Below, one piece after another: positions 33,697 through 43,147 of a DNA stretch of 64,000 bases. Position numbers and translations under genes: made by a program. The notes under the pieces were generated by a model. It saw only the letters and a list, made by a program, of their open reading frames with translations. It was not told the DNA's origin and searched no databases. This DNA is from Mariannaea sp. PMI_226. Lineage: Eukaryota; Ascomycota; Sordariomycetes; Hypocreales; Nectriaceae. The stretch lies in assembly GCA_024336345.1 (NCBI GenBank), contig JANFOG010000010.1, positions 1,488,001 through 1,552,000 on the forward strand. The letters are read 5' to 3'. Each line of letters begins with the position of its first letter. Position 1 is the first letter of the stretch.

Positions 33697-34599
33697 TTAT
33701 TGAAAAAGCTCTAATATAGCAGCAGTAACCTCTTCCGGTGCTTGTTCAGGTACATAATGACCCGACTCGACGCTTTTGCCCGTCACCGAGACGCCCGGCT
33801 CCGTCACAGCTTGCCACTCCTGAATCGCATCAAAACATTTCTCAATAACACCGTGCTTCCCCCAAAGAATATGGAGAGGACAGCGTACTAGTCGAGAGTT
33901 TTTCAAGTCCTCTCTGGCTTCCTCCAAGTCCAATGTCGCCGCAGCACGGTAATCCTGACACATTCCGTGGACCGCAGCTGGATTCTCAAGATTTTTCACA
34001 TAATTTTCAAAGCACTCCGGGTTGAATATTTGTAACCCATCCTTCTGTCGTCCACCCATAAACAACTCTGCAAGCTCTCTCGGGCGACTGGAAATTAGCA
34101 TCTCCGGAAGCGGCTCTTGTTGGATCAGAAAAAACCAGTGGAAATAAGACTTTGCGAAGTCAAAGTTCGTTTTCGTATACATTGCGAGGGTTGGGCAAAT
34201 GTCGAGCAAGATTGCTTTTGTTACTCGTTCAGGGTAATCAACGCAAAGCTTGTGCGTTACTCTGGCGCCACGATCGTGAGCGCAGACATAGAAAGAATCC
34301 GTGAAGCCCAGAGTATCCATGACCTTGATGCAGTCGCGCGCCATGGCGCTCTTGGCATATGCCACAACATCTTTGGGCTTGGATGAGGATCCGTAGCCAC
34401 GGAGGTCCATCAGAATGACTGTGTATCTCTCTACAAGCTCGGGGGCGACCCGGTGCCAAATATGCATCGTTTGAGGAAAGCCATGGAGTAGAAGCAGTGG
34501 CGGGCGAGACGAGTTGGCATCGCCACTTCGGAGGCCCTTAATTGTAACAGGGGGGTCGGACTGGGTCTCAATCTCAAATGGTTGGAATTCTTCAAACAT
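33697..34599 (-). CDS. haloacetate (fluoroacetate) dehalogenase-like alpha/beta-hydrolase
   Basis: Single exon, 300 aa, ATG at 34599. Alpha/beta-hydrolase with an Asp nucleophile. The whole fluoroacetate dehalogenase signature is visible: HGFPQT oxyanion region (residues 39-44), Asp109 nucleophile with Arg110 and Arg113 in HDRGARV, Asp133 in LLDICPT, His281 in SGHYVPEQAP, and the halide pocket His154-Trp155 (KSYFHWFFL) plus Tyr217 in CQDYRAA. Bacterial fluoroacetate dehalogenases use the same His-Trp-Tyr trio to bind fluoride and the two arginines to hold the carboxylate. Soluble epoxide hydrolases share the fold but use two ring-opening tyrosines instead. No signal peptide, so likely cytosolic. 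It is divergent from the zinc-cluster gene at 35019 (419 bp). The substrate could be a natural haloacid or xenobiotic; activity is inferred. Confidence 0.82.
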   Translation of the reverse strand: MFEEFQPFEIETQSDPPVTIKGLRSGDANSSRPPLLLLHGFPQTMHIWHRVAPELVERYTVILMDLRGYGSSSKPKDVVAYAKSAMARDCIKVMDTLGFTDSFYVCAHDRGARVTHKLCVDYPERVTKAILLDICPTLAMYTKTNFDFAKSYFHWFFLIQQEPLPEMLISSRPRELAELFMGGRQKDGLQIFNPECFENYVKNLENPAAVHGMCQDYRAAATLDLEEAREDLKNSRLVRCPLHILWGKHGVIEKCFDAIQEWQAVTEPGVSVTGKSVESGHYVPEQAPEEVTAAILELFQ

Positions 34600-35018
34600 A
34601 TTGGAGGCTGGAGGCTGGTGCTTGAGAATGAAATTTAGACAAGGTTGAACAGTTTAGACGTGTAACGATGTGCCAATCCATATAAATAAGGGTTCATCCA
34701 TACGCCTTTCATTGACCAGTCGAGAGCCATTTTGAGTTAGTCTTGGAGTGATTGGCATACTTCCTCCCACCAATGAAGGCGACGGCGGTGACATAACATC
34801 TCGTTGGTCGGCTTTTAATTTAGGCGCATCATCCCCGCGATTCACGCACCACGCTATCTGCGTCATTTTTGTCGGCTGAACTTAAGCCGATGGGCGAGAA
34901 TCCTGCAGTTATGTTCCCTGCGGACGTAGCTTGCTCTTTTACCATCTTCGGCAAAAAGAAATCCCTTCGGCTTTGAATCGCTTTACAATCACCTATACCT
35001 CCTCTCACGATCATCCTC
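34600..35018. promoter_or_regulatory. divergent promoter, dehalogenase / zinc-cluster gene
   Basis: 419 bp between divergent starts. This arrangement often marks a regulator adjoining its target. No clear CGG palindrome was seen by eye. Confidence 0.45.
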
Positions 35019-36029
35019 ATGTCCCCCACCCGAGGTCGCGCAGCTTGCAACGGATGCCGTGCCAGGAAACAGAAGGTATATTGCCTGTCAGGAATGCAGT
35101 CACGGTTTCTTTTGAAATCAGATGATCCATTTTGAGGAAAACTTGAGTTAACCATTCTCTCTTCGTGCAGTGCGACGAGACCAGGTAACTCATTGGCAAT
35201 AGCAAACTCCAAATTTCCCTAGTCAGTTACTAATATTTGACATTGCATCAGACCAGTATGTTCTAGATGCGTCACCCTAGGTCGCCGTTGCACATGGCCA
35301 GTATCGCGGAAACGGTGAGGAGACAGGTTCCCCCAAAAAGAACATTTGCATCTTTCTAGAAGAACAATTGTACGTGTCTTACAGAAAACTAACTAATTCC
35401 AATGTAGAGGTCCAGCAAAGGGCTACATCGAAGCTCTTGAGCATCGTCTCTCACAAACTGAAAAGGCACTTGTACGCCTGTGGCAAGCCGTTCCAGAGGA
35501 GTCGCTTAGATCGGCCTTTGATTCAGATAACGCACCACTTTTCGGGAGCCCCCTTGTGCCCATGCTAGAGGCTGATAACGACAAACTGAGTCGAGTTGGG
35601 CACGATAAGTCAGCACTCATCCAGCAGTGGGAGGCATTCCCCCTAACCTCTGCATCATCAATTGAGAAATGGGCTTTGCATGTTAAGGCGGCGACGAAAG
35701 TACCGCAGAGGATGATCGCGCATGGCGGGACAGCATTAGGGTGTCAGACCTCGCAAATTGAGCCATCCAACAGATCTCTCGCCGTACAAAAGGAAGTAGA
35801 TGAGAACCACCGACAGGCCAATCTGTCAAGAATTTCAACGTCAATTGATACAAGTGATGCGTCAGACAACGTATGGGTACCGGAATCGAGGGCTCTACAA
35901 ATACAAATCGACGACACTCCAACAAGAGGACAGGATGCTACTCACCAACAGTTGAGCTGTCCGACCACATCTGGCGATAGACGGAAAATTATATTGACTG
36001 AGGAATTTCAGGCACAATATGTGTGGTAA
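35019..36029 (+). CDS. short Zn2Cys6 DNA-binding protein lacking the fungal TF domain
   Basis: Exons 35019-35075, 35171-35184, 35252-35314 and 35408-36029 give 251 aa. Zinc cluster Cys10, 13, 20, 27, 30, 37 (C-x2-C-x6-C-x6-C-x2-C-x6-C) is assembled from three exons, the second only 14 nt long; the join RKQK/CDET/RPVC is the usual zinc-cluster sequence. The linker GPAKGYIEALEHRLSQTEKAL, a classic coiled-coil dimerisation element, follows. The last ~180 residues are polar, with a W-EAFPLTSASSIEKW piece that in full-length relatives precedes the fungal_trans domain. The domain itself is absent and the frame stops at 36029. The gene immediately downstream on the opposite strand encodes a fungal_trans domain without a zinc cluster. 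It may be the DNA-binding half of a split factor, a truncated relic, or a small competitor protein. Confidence 0.8.
35171..35184 (+). other. 14-nt micro-exon in the zinc cluster
   Basis: Bounded by GTGCAG on the left and GTAACT on the right; encodes Cys-Asp-Glu-Thr plus two bases of Arg. Skipping it would shift the frame and destroy the zinc cluster, so its inclusion would act as an on/off switch for DNA binding. Confidence 0.75.
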
Positions 36030-36133
36030 CATGTTCCATCGACTTCCACTACTTGCTTTTAGTCAAGTTTGAGATTCGAGTCGACAGTCGTCTTTAGTGA
36101 AACACTATAGTAGTTTCAATAAATAAGGTAATA
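36030..36133. terminator. short convergent 3' region between the two regulator genes
   Basis: Only 104 bp separate the two stop codons. AATAAATAAGG at about 36118-36128 could supply a plus-strand polyadenylation signal, which would place transcript ends inside the neighbouring gene. Confidence 0.35.
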
Positions 36134-38396
36134 TCAGCCAATATTCCCAAATAGGCTGCCCATATCAACATCATTATTCTCATTCAGAAAGTCCTGGGGA
36201 ATGAGATGAGCTGCATCGAAACCAAAATCAGGACCGTTGTAGGCCATCACCGGCATCATGTCTCGTAGCTCAAAAAGGTTGACATCAGCAGCCTGTGCCA
36301 AACCTGTATGTAGTATTGGACCCTGGTGCCACGTGCTGGCACCGGTAATTGGCCGTCTGTCATCTACCTGAGATGTCCGTTGGTTGGTAGTGGCCATGTG
36401 TTCTGGCTCCCTTGGTTGTGTCGGATCACGAGAAAGTGACCCAGACGGAGGAATGGATGCAACTTGAGATCCTGAACCAAAAATGACCTTTAATCTTCTG
36501 AGGAAGGTTCGTAAAGCGTCACGGCAATGGCGAGCACTTGTCCAACGAGGTTCCATTGCACCTAGCATAGCAAGACAACATGTTATATCTCTGTCATTCA
36601 ACGTCAAGTTAGAAACAATTTTCGTGAGACAATGGACCGCCTGGAGCTGTAATAGTCAACAGAACTTACGATTCGGCTTTCGCAACAGGATAAAGTTCTA
36701 ATAGGCTCGCAAATGCGATGACGAGCCCGCTCATCCAGATAGCTGAGAGTGTCGCTGGCCAAGCACTTAGAAAATAATTTTGCGTAAACTCCCTTAGGGT
36801 CACAATGATATTGCGACTTGCAGTTATTGCGGCCTGCAAGCTTGAGTGAAATTGCCGCCTACCAGGCGGAAGTGACAGGAATGGACGATTGATCAACAAA
36901 ATGAGATAATTGTGTAGCATTTTGAACACCACAGAATGTGGGTTTGGACTGGAAGATCCGTCGGCCGCATCGTCCTGGAATGCAGCTGGGAGGCTATTCC
37001 ACCAGCAGTGAATTTTGAAAGTAACATCCTCAATACTGTTAGTGTTGATGTTTCTGTTCTGTATGGAGCTGTGAAGGAGGTGAACGATATCCCCCAACAA
37101 CCGGGAGTAGGTGACCAGGTAAGCAAGGATCAACTCATTCGCGCCTTTGCCCACGGCAGAATAATTCTTTGCAGGACTGCTAGCAGACAGACTATTGTAT
37201 GTTATAGGTGCGTCTTCGACTAGGTTGCTCGAAAATGGTCCCATGGACGGCTTGTTGCCTAGATAACCGGTCTCTCGGCGGTTGGATGGTAAGTGATTAA
37301 GGACTTGCTCATTAAGAACAGACTGTGAAAATGCGCCTTGGTTCGTGGTTCTCACAGGTGTATGTAATTCCGCCATTCCAGGAATGCAGACATCTACATC
37401 AGCATCTTGTATGCTGAAAGGGTGGCCCAGACTTTGACTGATGAAGCGATCCAGGACGTAAGAACACCAAAATATTCGTTTGCGGATATCAGATGTGCCA
37501 GGTGGGAGCTGGATATAGCGCGAGGGACACCGATGAAATCCCGCATTGAAAAGAGCTCGAGTGAGGGCCCCGTGGATTGTAGAAGCATCTCTCAAAGACA
37601 TGCACACGGTCAGGTAGAGCTCAGCGGCCAGTATCGCCTGAAGGGTGGTGACATCATGGTGCGACATCAAGAGCCCAACCGAGGACACCAACACTGCGCT
37701 GGAGTGGATTCGACATGCCGCGTCCAGTGATTGATGCGAAGTTGATGCGGCAATGTTGAAAATGCACTGGAATAGAATGGCACGGCTCATCAGCCTTGGC
37801 GATGTGGGAGTGTGCGTAGAGGTATTACTTAGAGGTTGGTCTGCGCTGTAAAATTGATCGACTTGCTCGATAAATGTAGGGCCATGCAGAAAGGGGAAGA
37901 AAGGATGCCAGTGCTGGAAGAATACGGTGACGAGTCTTTGTGCTGCAGTAGGAGGGGGCGCAAGACCTAGAGATGGAGCGTGGATTCCATATGGACGACA
38001 CCCAGGGCTCGGCTGGGAGGAGTCCAAAGGGGACTGGGTAGAATCGTCTGCCAGGGACGAAGCCGCATCATGCTCATCCGTTGCCACAAGATAAGTATGA
38101 GCTGTGCCGGGATCGGGGATCTCTGCATTGGTGGTTTGATCTTGACCTTGATCTTCACTAGTGTTGATGCTTAAGTCTGTCGTCCCATGTGACTGTTCTG
38201 TCTGCCTCCCAATATTCGTTGTTGATGCGGCCCGGGCAAAGGCCCTGAAAACGGTGTCGGCGAAAAAGACTCCACTCGCGCTTCCAATGAACTCACTGTC
38301 ATCAGCGGGCAAAGCGACAAAGGAGCCAATCTCTATTGGAGGTATACTCTGATTCACTGAGGAAGTGATATTCTCATCACTTCTGGGAAGCGACAT
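36134..38396 (-). CDS. fungal-specific TF-domain protein without an N-terminal zinc cluster
   Basis: Minus-strand exons 38396-36670 and 36590-36134 give 727 aa. The ATG at 38396 begins MSLPRSDENITSS. Within 50 residues comes the block GSFVALPADDSEFIGSASG followed by VFFADTVFRAFARAA, which in ordinary Zn2Cys6 factors sits well downstream of the zinc cluster and linker; here that N-terminal part is missing and I find no zinc-cluster exon in the 900 bp upstream. The fungal_trans domain is intact: RLVTVFFQHWHPFFPFLHGPTF, CRIHSSAVL, GFHRCPSRY, KRIFWCSYVLDRFISQSLGHPFSI and DVDVCIPG. The second exon (SDITCCLAMLGAMEPRW) is the usual C-terminal end. It is convergent with the 251-aa zinc-cluster protein. 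It may work by partnering that protein or may be a dominant-negative remnant. Confidence 0.83.
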
Positions 38397-39328
38397 GATT
38401 TGTCAACAAACTAACAAGGGTATTCAATGGCTCTGTGTGGTGTCGCGATGGAGAGGATGGTTGGGTTGATCACAACAGTCAGCCAGGCTTATCGATAAAA
38501 CTTATCGATAAAGCTACCATACAGTACGTCACGGCCACTAGTCACTCAGTCAGAGTCAGTCAAGACATTTGTTTACGAGCCATGCAATGGTTACTTTCCC
38601 ATCGATTTGTTGACGAATCTCGTCGTGGGTATTGATAGTTTATGTTAAGAGACCAAAATGGTCAAAAAAGGAGTCATATTAAGCTCAATAACATGCTAGA
38701 TCAAGAGCTAACTTACCTTACAGTGTGCACTCTCCTAGACTCTGTATTAGAGTCTGAGACACTCTTTGGTTTTGATGAGATCCGGTCTGACACCTGTTAT
38801 GATACAAATGCGGCAGAATAGTATCGGCAAGTTATCTCTTCCCCTTTAAATGGTTGGTGAATAATTGTTATGAGATACTGGCAGCCCAATCAATTTCGTT
38901 GTTGACGAAGCGATGCTTAGAAGCGAGGTTTGGTAAATATCTAGGTAGTCAGGGTTGACTGGATCAGATGATACAAATGGCGTTTCTATGGCATCATTGG
39001 GTTTAGGTCTGTAAAGTATGGATTCAAGAGCATGGAAGATCGTGGTCTCTAGCTATGCCTAGGTCCTACCAAGCGTCGTATATGTCTCCCTATTTCTTAT
39101 TTTCTATAGGAACTTGGTCTCATGACAGTCTTCTCTGTGGCCATTGTTCACTTGTGTAATTCATATTAGACACGTAATGCAAGAAGTAATACAGAATACG
39201 CCAGGCATTATTGTTGATAAATTATCTTAGTTCGTGAGTTTTGGGGAAGTAGCAAACAAATTTCCCGCTATTAAACACTGGCTCACAATGCCCTGCGACA
39301 ACTCCCGGAACATAGGATATCTTGGCCC
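38397..39328. promoter_or_regulatory. upstream region of the TF-domain gene
   Basis: 932 bp without a gene. It contains two copies of the palindrome TTATCGATAA (38489-38498 and 38502-38511), about 100 bp upstream of the start codon, and AT-rich DNA beyond. Confidence 0.5.
38489..38511. repeat. tandem pair of TTATCGATAA palindromes
   Basis: Two identical 10-bp palindromes with centres 13 bp apart. Each contains GATAA on both strands (GATA-factor core). Their spacing and closeness to the start codon at 38396 suggest an operator or GATA-factor site. Confidence 0.6.
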
Positions 39329-39955
39329 TTACTCCGAAGGCCTAGCATTTTCATATTCCTGTTGGAACTGGCTCGCAGACCCGACATGAGCCCGCGATGG
39401 GAGTAGCTTCTTTAAAACCAGCTCATGAACCTCCTCATCCCGATCTGCGCATGCATCGGAGATGACTGATACCACGAACTCGGCGTCGGCAGCTGGGTAG
39501 GCTGTTCGAAGCACACAACCTGATGTGCTAAGGCCAGTCATGATCAATGACTTGATTCCCTTCTTTGCTAGAAATTCTTCAATTCCAGGTGATTTGAGCG
39601 CAGACACATAACCAGGTTTCCTCTTGAACATGACTTCGTTGTCATCCAAAGACTGACCCAACTGTGGCGATTCTTCGGCTCCTGACTTCTTCATCGCTGC
39701 TGCGAACTCTAATATTCTTTTCGCGTCTTTACACGTGGGAAATGGGGTGTCGTCAATGTCAATGAGGGCGTGAATCACGGTGATGCCCTGTGACTTGGCC
39801 CAGGTTCTCATATTCGCTGCGACGCTTACAGCAGCCGCGGCCTTTGCCCCCCCGACAACGTCAACAAGCAAAGAATGGAAGTCCAGCAAGAGTAGTGCTG
39901 TTGTCGACCCATTGTAGGAAAAGGGCGAGGATAAGTCTGGCGCTGGGTTGCTCAT
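39329..39955 (-). CDS. isochorismatase-like cysteine hydrolase
   Basis: 208 aa, single exon, ATG at 39955 (MSNPAPDL). Belongs to the isochorismatase-like superfamily, which hydrolyses amides (nicotinamide, ureidoacrylate and others) or isochorismate. The catalytic triad is visible: Asp25 in ALLLLDFH, a Lys in FKRKPG (Lys113 by spacing), and Cys147 in GLSTSGCVLRTA preceded by the cis-peptide-type Gly-Leu-Ser. The Cys distinguishes amidase-type members from true isochorismatases, which have Gly there. No targeting signal. It stands alone on the right edge of the accessory block. Substrate unknown. Confidence 0.88.
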   Translation of the reverse strand: MSNPAPDLSSPFSYNGSTTALLLLDFHSLLVDVVGGAKAAAAVSVAANMRTWAKSQGITVIHALIDIDDTPFPTCKDAKRILEFAAAMKKSGAEESPQLGQSLDDNEVMFKRKPGYVSALKSPGIEEFLAKKGIKSLIMTGLSTSGCVLRTAYPAADAEFVVSVISDACADRDEEVHELVLKKLLPSRAHVGSASQFQQEYENARPSE

Positions 39956-40920
39956 TTCGTGTGGTTGTCCGCTGTGGAGGGATATTTGGGACTTATGGTT
40001 ACCCTTTTGTTGTATATAATAAAAGAGATTGAGAGTTGAATCTGTCGGGGGAGATATTTCCTTGTCAGATTTTACAATAGACGTGTTTTGTTGGACCTTA
40101 TACATAAATACTGCGTACAGCTACTATAGCTCGAGGTTTGCCCGTTCTTGGCACCGGGTCGGCGAAGGGTGGTGTTTTGATTGGGTTGTGGCCCACTCGT
40201 CCTCGTCCTCTTCACCTGAATCGCACGTTTCTCATGCCTGAACCCAACCACCTCAAGCCAGATATTGTCGCCAGTGCAACTTGGGTGGCGTGAATCCTCT
40301 TCAAGCATTCGTGGCAGAAGAAAGAGAGTCCTGTTGGTGAAAAGCCCCTGTTTCAACAATCACAGAGCTTCAATTTCGACTATCCGCTCTGTAAACATGG
40401 CGCATGATGTGATTTTGAAGCTGTTGAACATTGGAGTTTGCGAGGAGTTCGCAAAGGTGCAACCAAATGGAACAGCACTGTAGCGTGATTACATTTATCG
40501 TATAGCAACATGACAACTTGTGTCCTCTCTCAGCCACCGGCAGAGATAAACTGTGCGGCTACCCCGGGAATTGTACACACATTTCCAACTTTCAATTTTA
40601 ACTCAAGTTGCCAACTGCCCAAGTGAAGGTCCATCTCTTGTATTCGGCTCAGCTGCTCGTGATTTTGAATGTCAATACAACCGACCCAAAAGGCGAAATG
40701 AAAGCCAGCGTCAGAGAATACGATTGACGCCCCCAATGTGCTTCCATTCTCGTTACAGAAAAGATGAAAGGATCACCGTTAGCGACGATGTGTACATGAA
40801 AAAGCTTTAACTGTGTCTATCGACTACATATGACAGTGTTGACAGTCTGCATCGTGCAATTAGCAAACCTAGGGGCTGAATTGCTAGAGGTGGCGCTGGA
40901 ATACTAGCACGTCAAGAAAG

Positions 40921-40953
40921 ACCCTGATCGGCTCGCGTGCTGAACGTTCTGCA
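40921..40953 (+). repeat. left terminal inverted repeat
   Basis: Begins ACCCTGATCGGCTCGCGTGC. Pairs with 41398-41430 in reverse orientation. Confidence 0.7.
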
Positions 40954-41397
40954 GGCTGAAAGGTGGAGACAAAATTATTACAAAAATGAGGGGTACCTAA
41001 TAAATCTATACCTCTTTAGAAATCTTTTCAGCACCAAAATGGACCCCAATTTTGGCTGAAGTGTCATGCAAGTTTCCCTTCGTACCATTTGATATTAGGC
41101 CATATTCGTAATAGCTTTACATTCTTCTAATCAATTAAAACTGAAAACCATGGATTCAAACGTTGATTTTCTGCTATTTCCTTTAGTCAACTTGAAACTG
41201 GGTGAAAGCTGTGCTGAAGGCTGAGGACTGTTAGATTAGTGGACCCTCCCCTATATTTTAGTGATTATCCCTATATTATAGCGGACCTTCTCCCGCATTA
41301 TTAGACAGCCGTTTTTGGACTTGGGGCGCTTTTCTCATAGCTTGTGACTTTAGGCTACAAGGGCAATTTTATGTATTTTGGATGTACCTGTGAGCCG

Positions 41398-41430
41398 TGC
41401 TGAACGCTCAGCACACGAGCCGATCAGGGC
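41398..41430 (-). repeat. right terminal inverted repeat
   Basis: Read on the minus strand it begins GCCCTGATCGGCTCGTGTGC, matching the left end with four differences over 33 bases. Confidence 0.7.
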
Positions 41431-43147
41431 CTAAAATAATAAAGTACGATAATAACGAGATTCAAGTCTTGTAGAGCGACAGTAAATTTATGTTGCTAAG
41501 CCTAGATTTAAAATCTGATTCATGGATTTCAGAAAAGCGCTGGTCGTCCCTCGCGACGTCCCAGCCCACCGCACGTCGTCCAGCCATCAGAACACATTCA
41601 TCTACAAGGTCCATTCGAACAACAATGCAAAGTCTGGACTGATGGCAACAGCGACTCATACGAACAAAGCGCCTCATGGCATTAGGACCACGCATTATCA
41701 AATTGCCCAACGCTCAAAAAAGGGACTTCGATTTAGGCAGACGAAATGCCCTGGGAAGTCTGAAGCATGCGGCCATCTACTGCCATGACCTGAATAACTC
41801 TTTGCAGTTTAGATGAACCTCAGGTACCAATATGAATACTCCAGGCCATTGACCACTCCTCATCGAGGTTTTCATCACATGTAATGTGACGTGTTGAAAT
41901 TAGTCTAAAAACTACGCCTGGTCACGGGCAGATTAGAGAATTGGGTTGATAAGCCTTTGGGGCCGAACTAAAGTCCTCAGTGCGTCATCAAAGGAGAGAA
42001 AGGGAAAGGTGAAATAAAATGTCTCCGGAAACAAAAATAAGTTGCCTGGAAAAAAAGGCACAGTTGGAAAAACTGAGACAGGTCATGAATGAAGAGAACC
42101 TGGTACCATCTTAGGTAGATGTTGGTGAACATGGCTGGCTTTGGCATCTGTTCTCAGGGTAACAAGGTTTCTAATTACCTCAAGAATTAAGATGTTCAGT
42201 GGCCGAACACTTGGGTATCCAAATCAGGCCTCCCAGGGCTTATGTCCTAATGGTGATTTAGCATAACACGAGTGATGGAAAGGCTAGCCACTTCTGGTGG
42301 TTTCTTTCTTTCTGTATTTTTTTCGCATTGAGCGCCAGATAAAAATCGAGTTCAACAGTAATTCGACAAACAAGACCTGGAGCATGACTTCCAGTCTGCC
42401 ATGCATTGAGTATTTTTGGATTTTGACTTGCGGCTTGTTAAGCCGTAATGCTCCATTGCCTATTATTAGAAGGGATCTGAGTTTGGCCTAATATTTATCT
42501 ACCTAGATCATTGACTTGATGTCTTACCTCATTTTGCGCCCTTCTCAAAGCTGTTGACGAAAGTGCCTGGAACGGTGTAGACCGCATGCTAAAGGACCGT
42601 CAGCCCAATCTTCAAGTCCGGCGTTAAAGCATGAAAATCCGCCTGGGATCGGAGTAAACAGAGTAAGAATTGCTGCACACCACAACATGTTGGTGATCGA
42701 CTTCGTCGCTCACAGTGGGAACTAGAGTCTCACATAAGCTGGCGAAACCAGTTTACTTTACAACCATAAATTGTAAGCCTGTGAAGTCAAACCGTGCCTC
42801 ATACCTAGTTACGAAAAGCCCACTATTTTCAGGCGACTGTTGTGCATCTGATTCGCAAGTCTTTACATGACTTGAGTAGCGTCCGCTTTTCACGTCAGAC
42901 CCTCTCATATGGAACTTTCATCATGGTGGGCCAGACAAGAAGGGATGGGTGAGAAAATGACAAATCATAGCCACAATATACTAAGACCCTAGTGGAGGTT
43001 AGTTTTACTCGTGCGGTCAGTTTTATGGCTGAGTGCAGAGCATTTATTACCCATGCTGTTTGCTATTATGCTGCCTGAGATGAAGATAGAAGAATAGACT
43101 CGTTGTAGACGTCGTCACCATTGAAAGGGAACACTCAGTCTTTCGCC

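Larger units (their letters stand above)
40921..41430. mobile_element. 0.5-kb non-autonomous DNA transposon-like element with ~33-bp terminal inverted repeats
   Basis: The left end (from 40921) and the reverse complement of the right end (ending 41430) share CCCTGATCGGCTCG then nGTGCTGAnCGTTC; by eye 29 of the first 33 positions match. The enclosed ~440 bp is AT-rich and has no coding capacity beyond a 23-codon frame. A subterminal hairpin GTGCTGA...TCAGCAC sits at the right end. I could not find a clear target-site duplication, so the ends may be eroded or off by a base or two. The size and structure suit a MITE or an internally deleted Tc1/mariner/pogo-type element. Confidence 0.7.
39956..43147. 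other. 3.2-kb gene-poor region holding an inverted-repeat element
   Basis: No gene supported. It holds the mobile-element-like repeat at 40921-41430. Elsewhere only short open frames without domains (for example 41462-41788 on both strands). AT-rich patches follow to about 42900. Confidence 0.55.
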
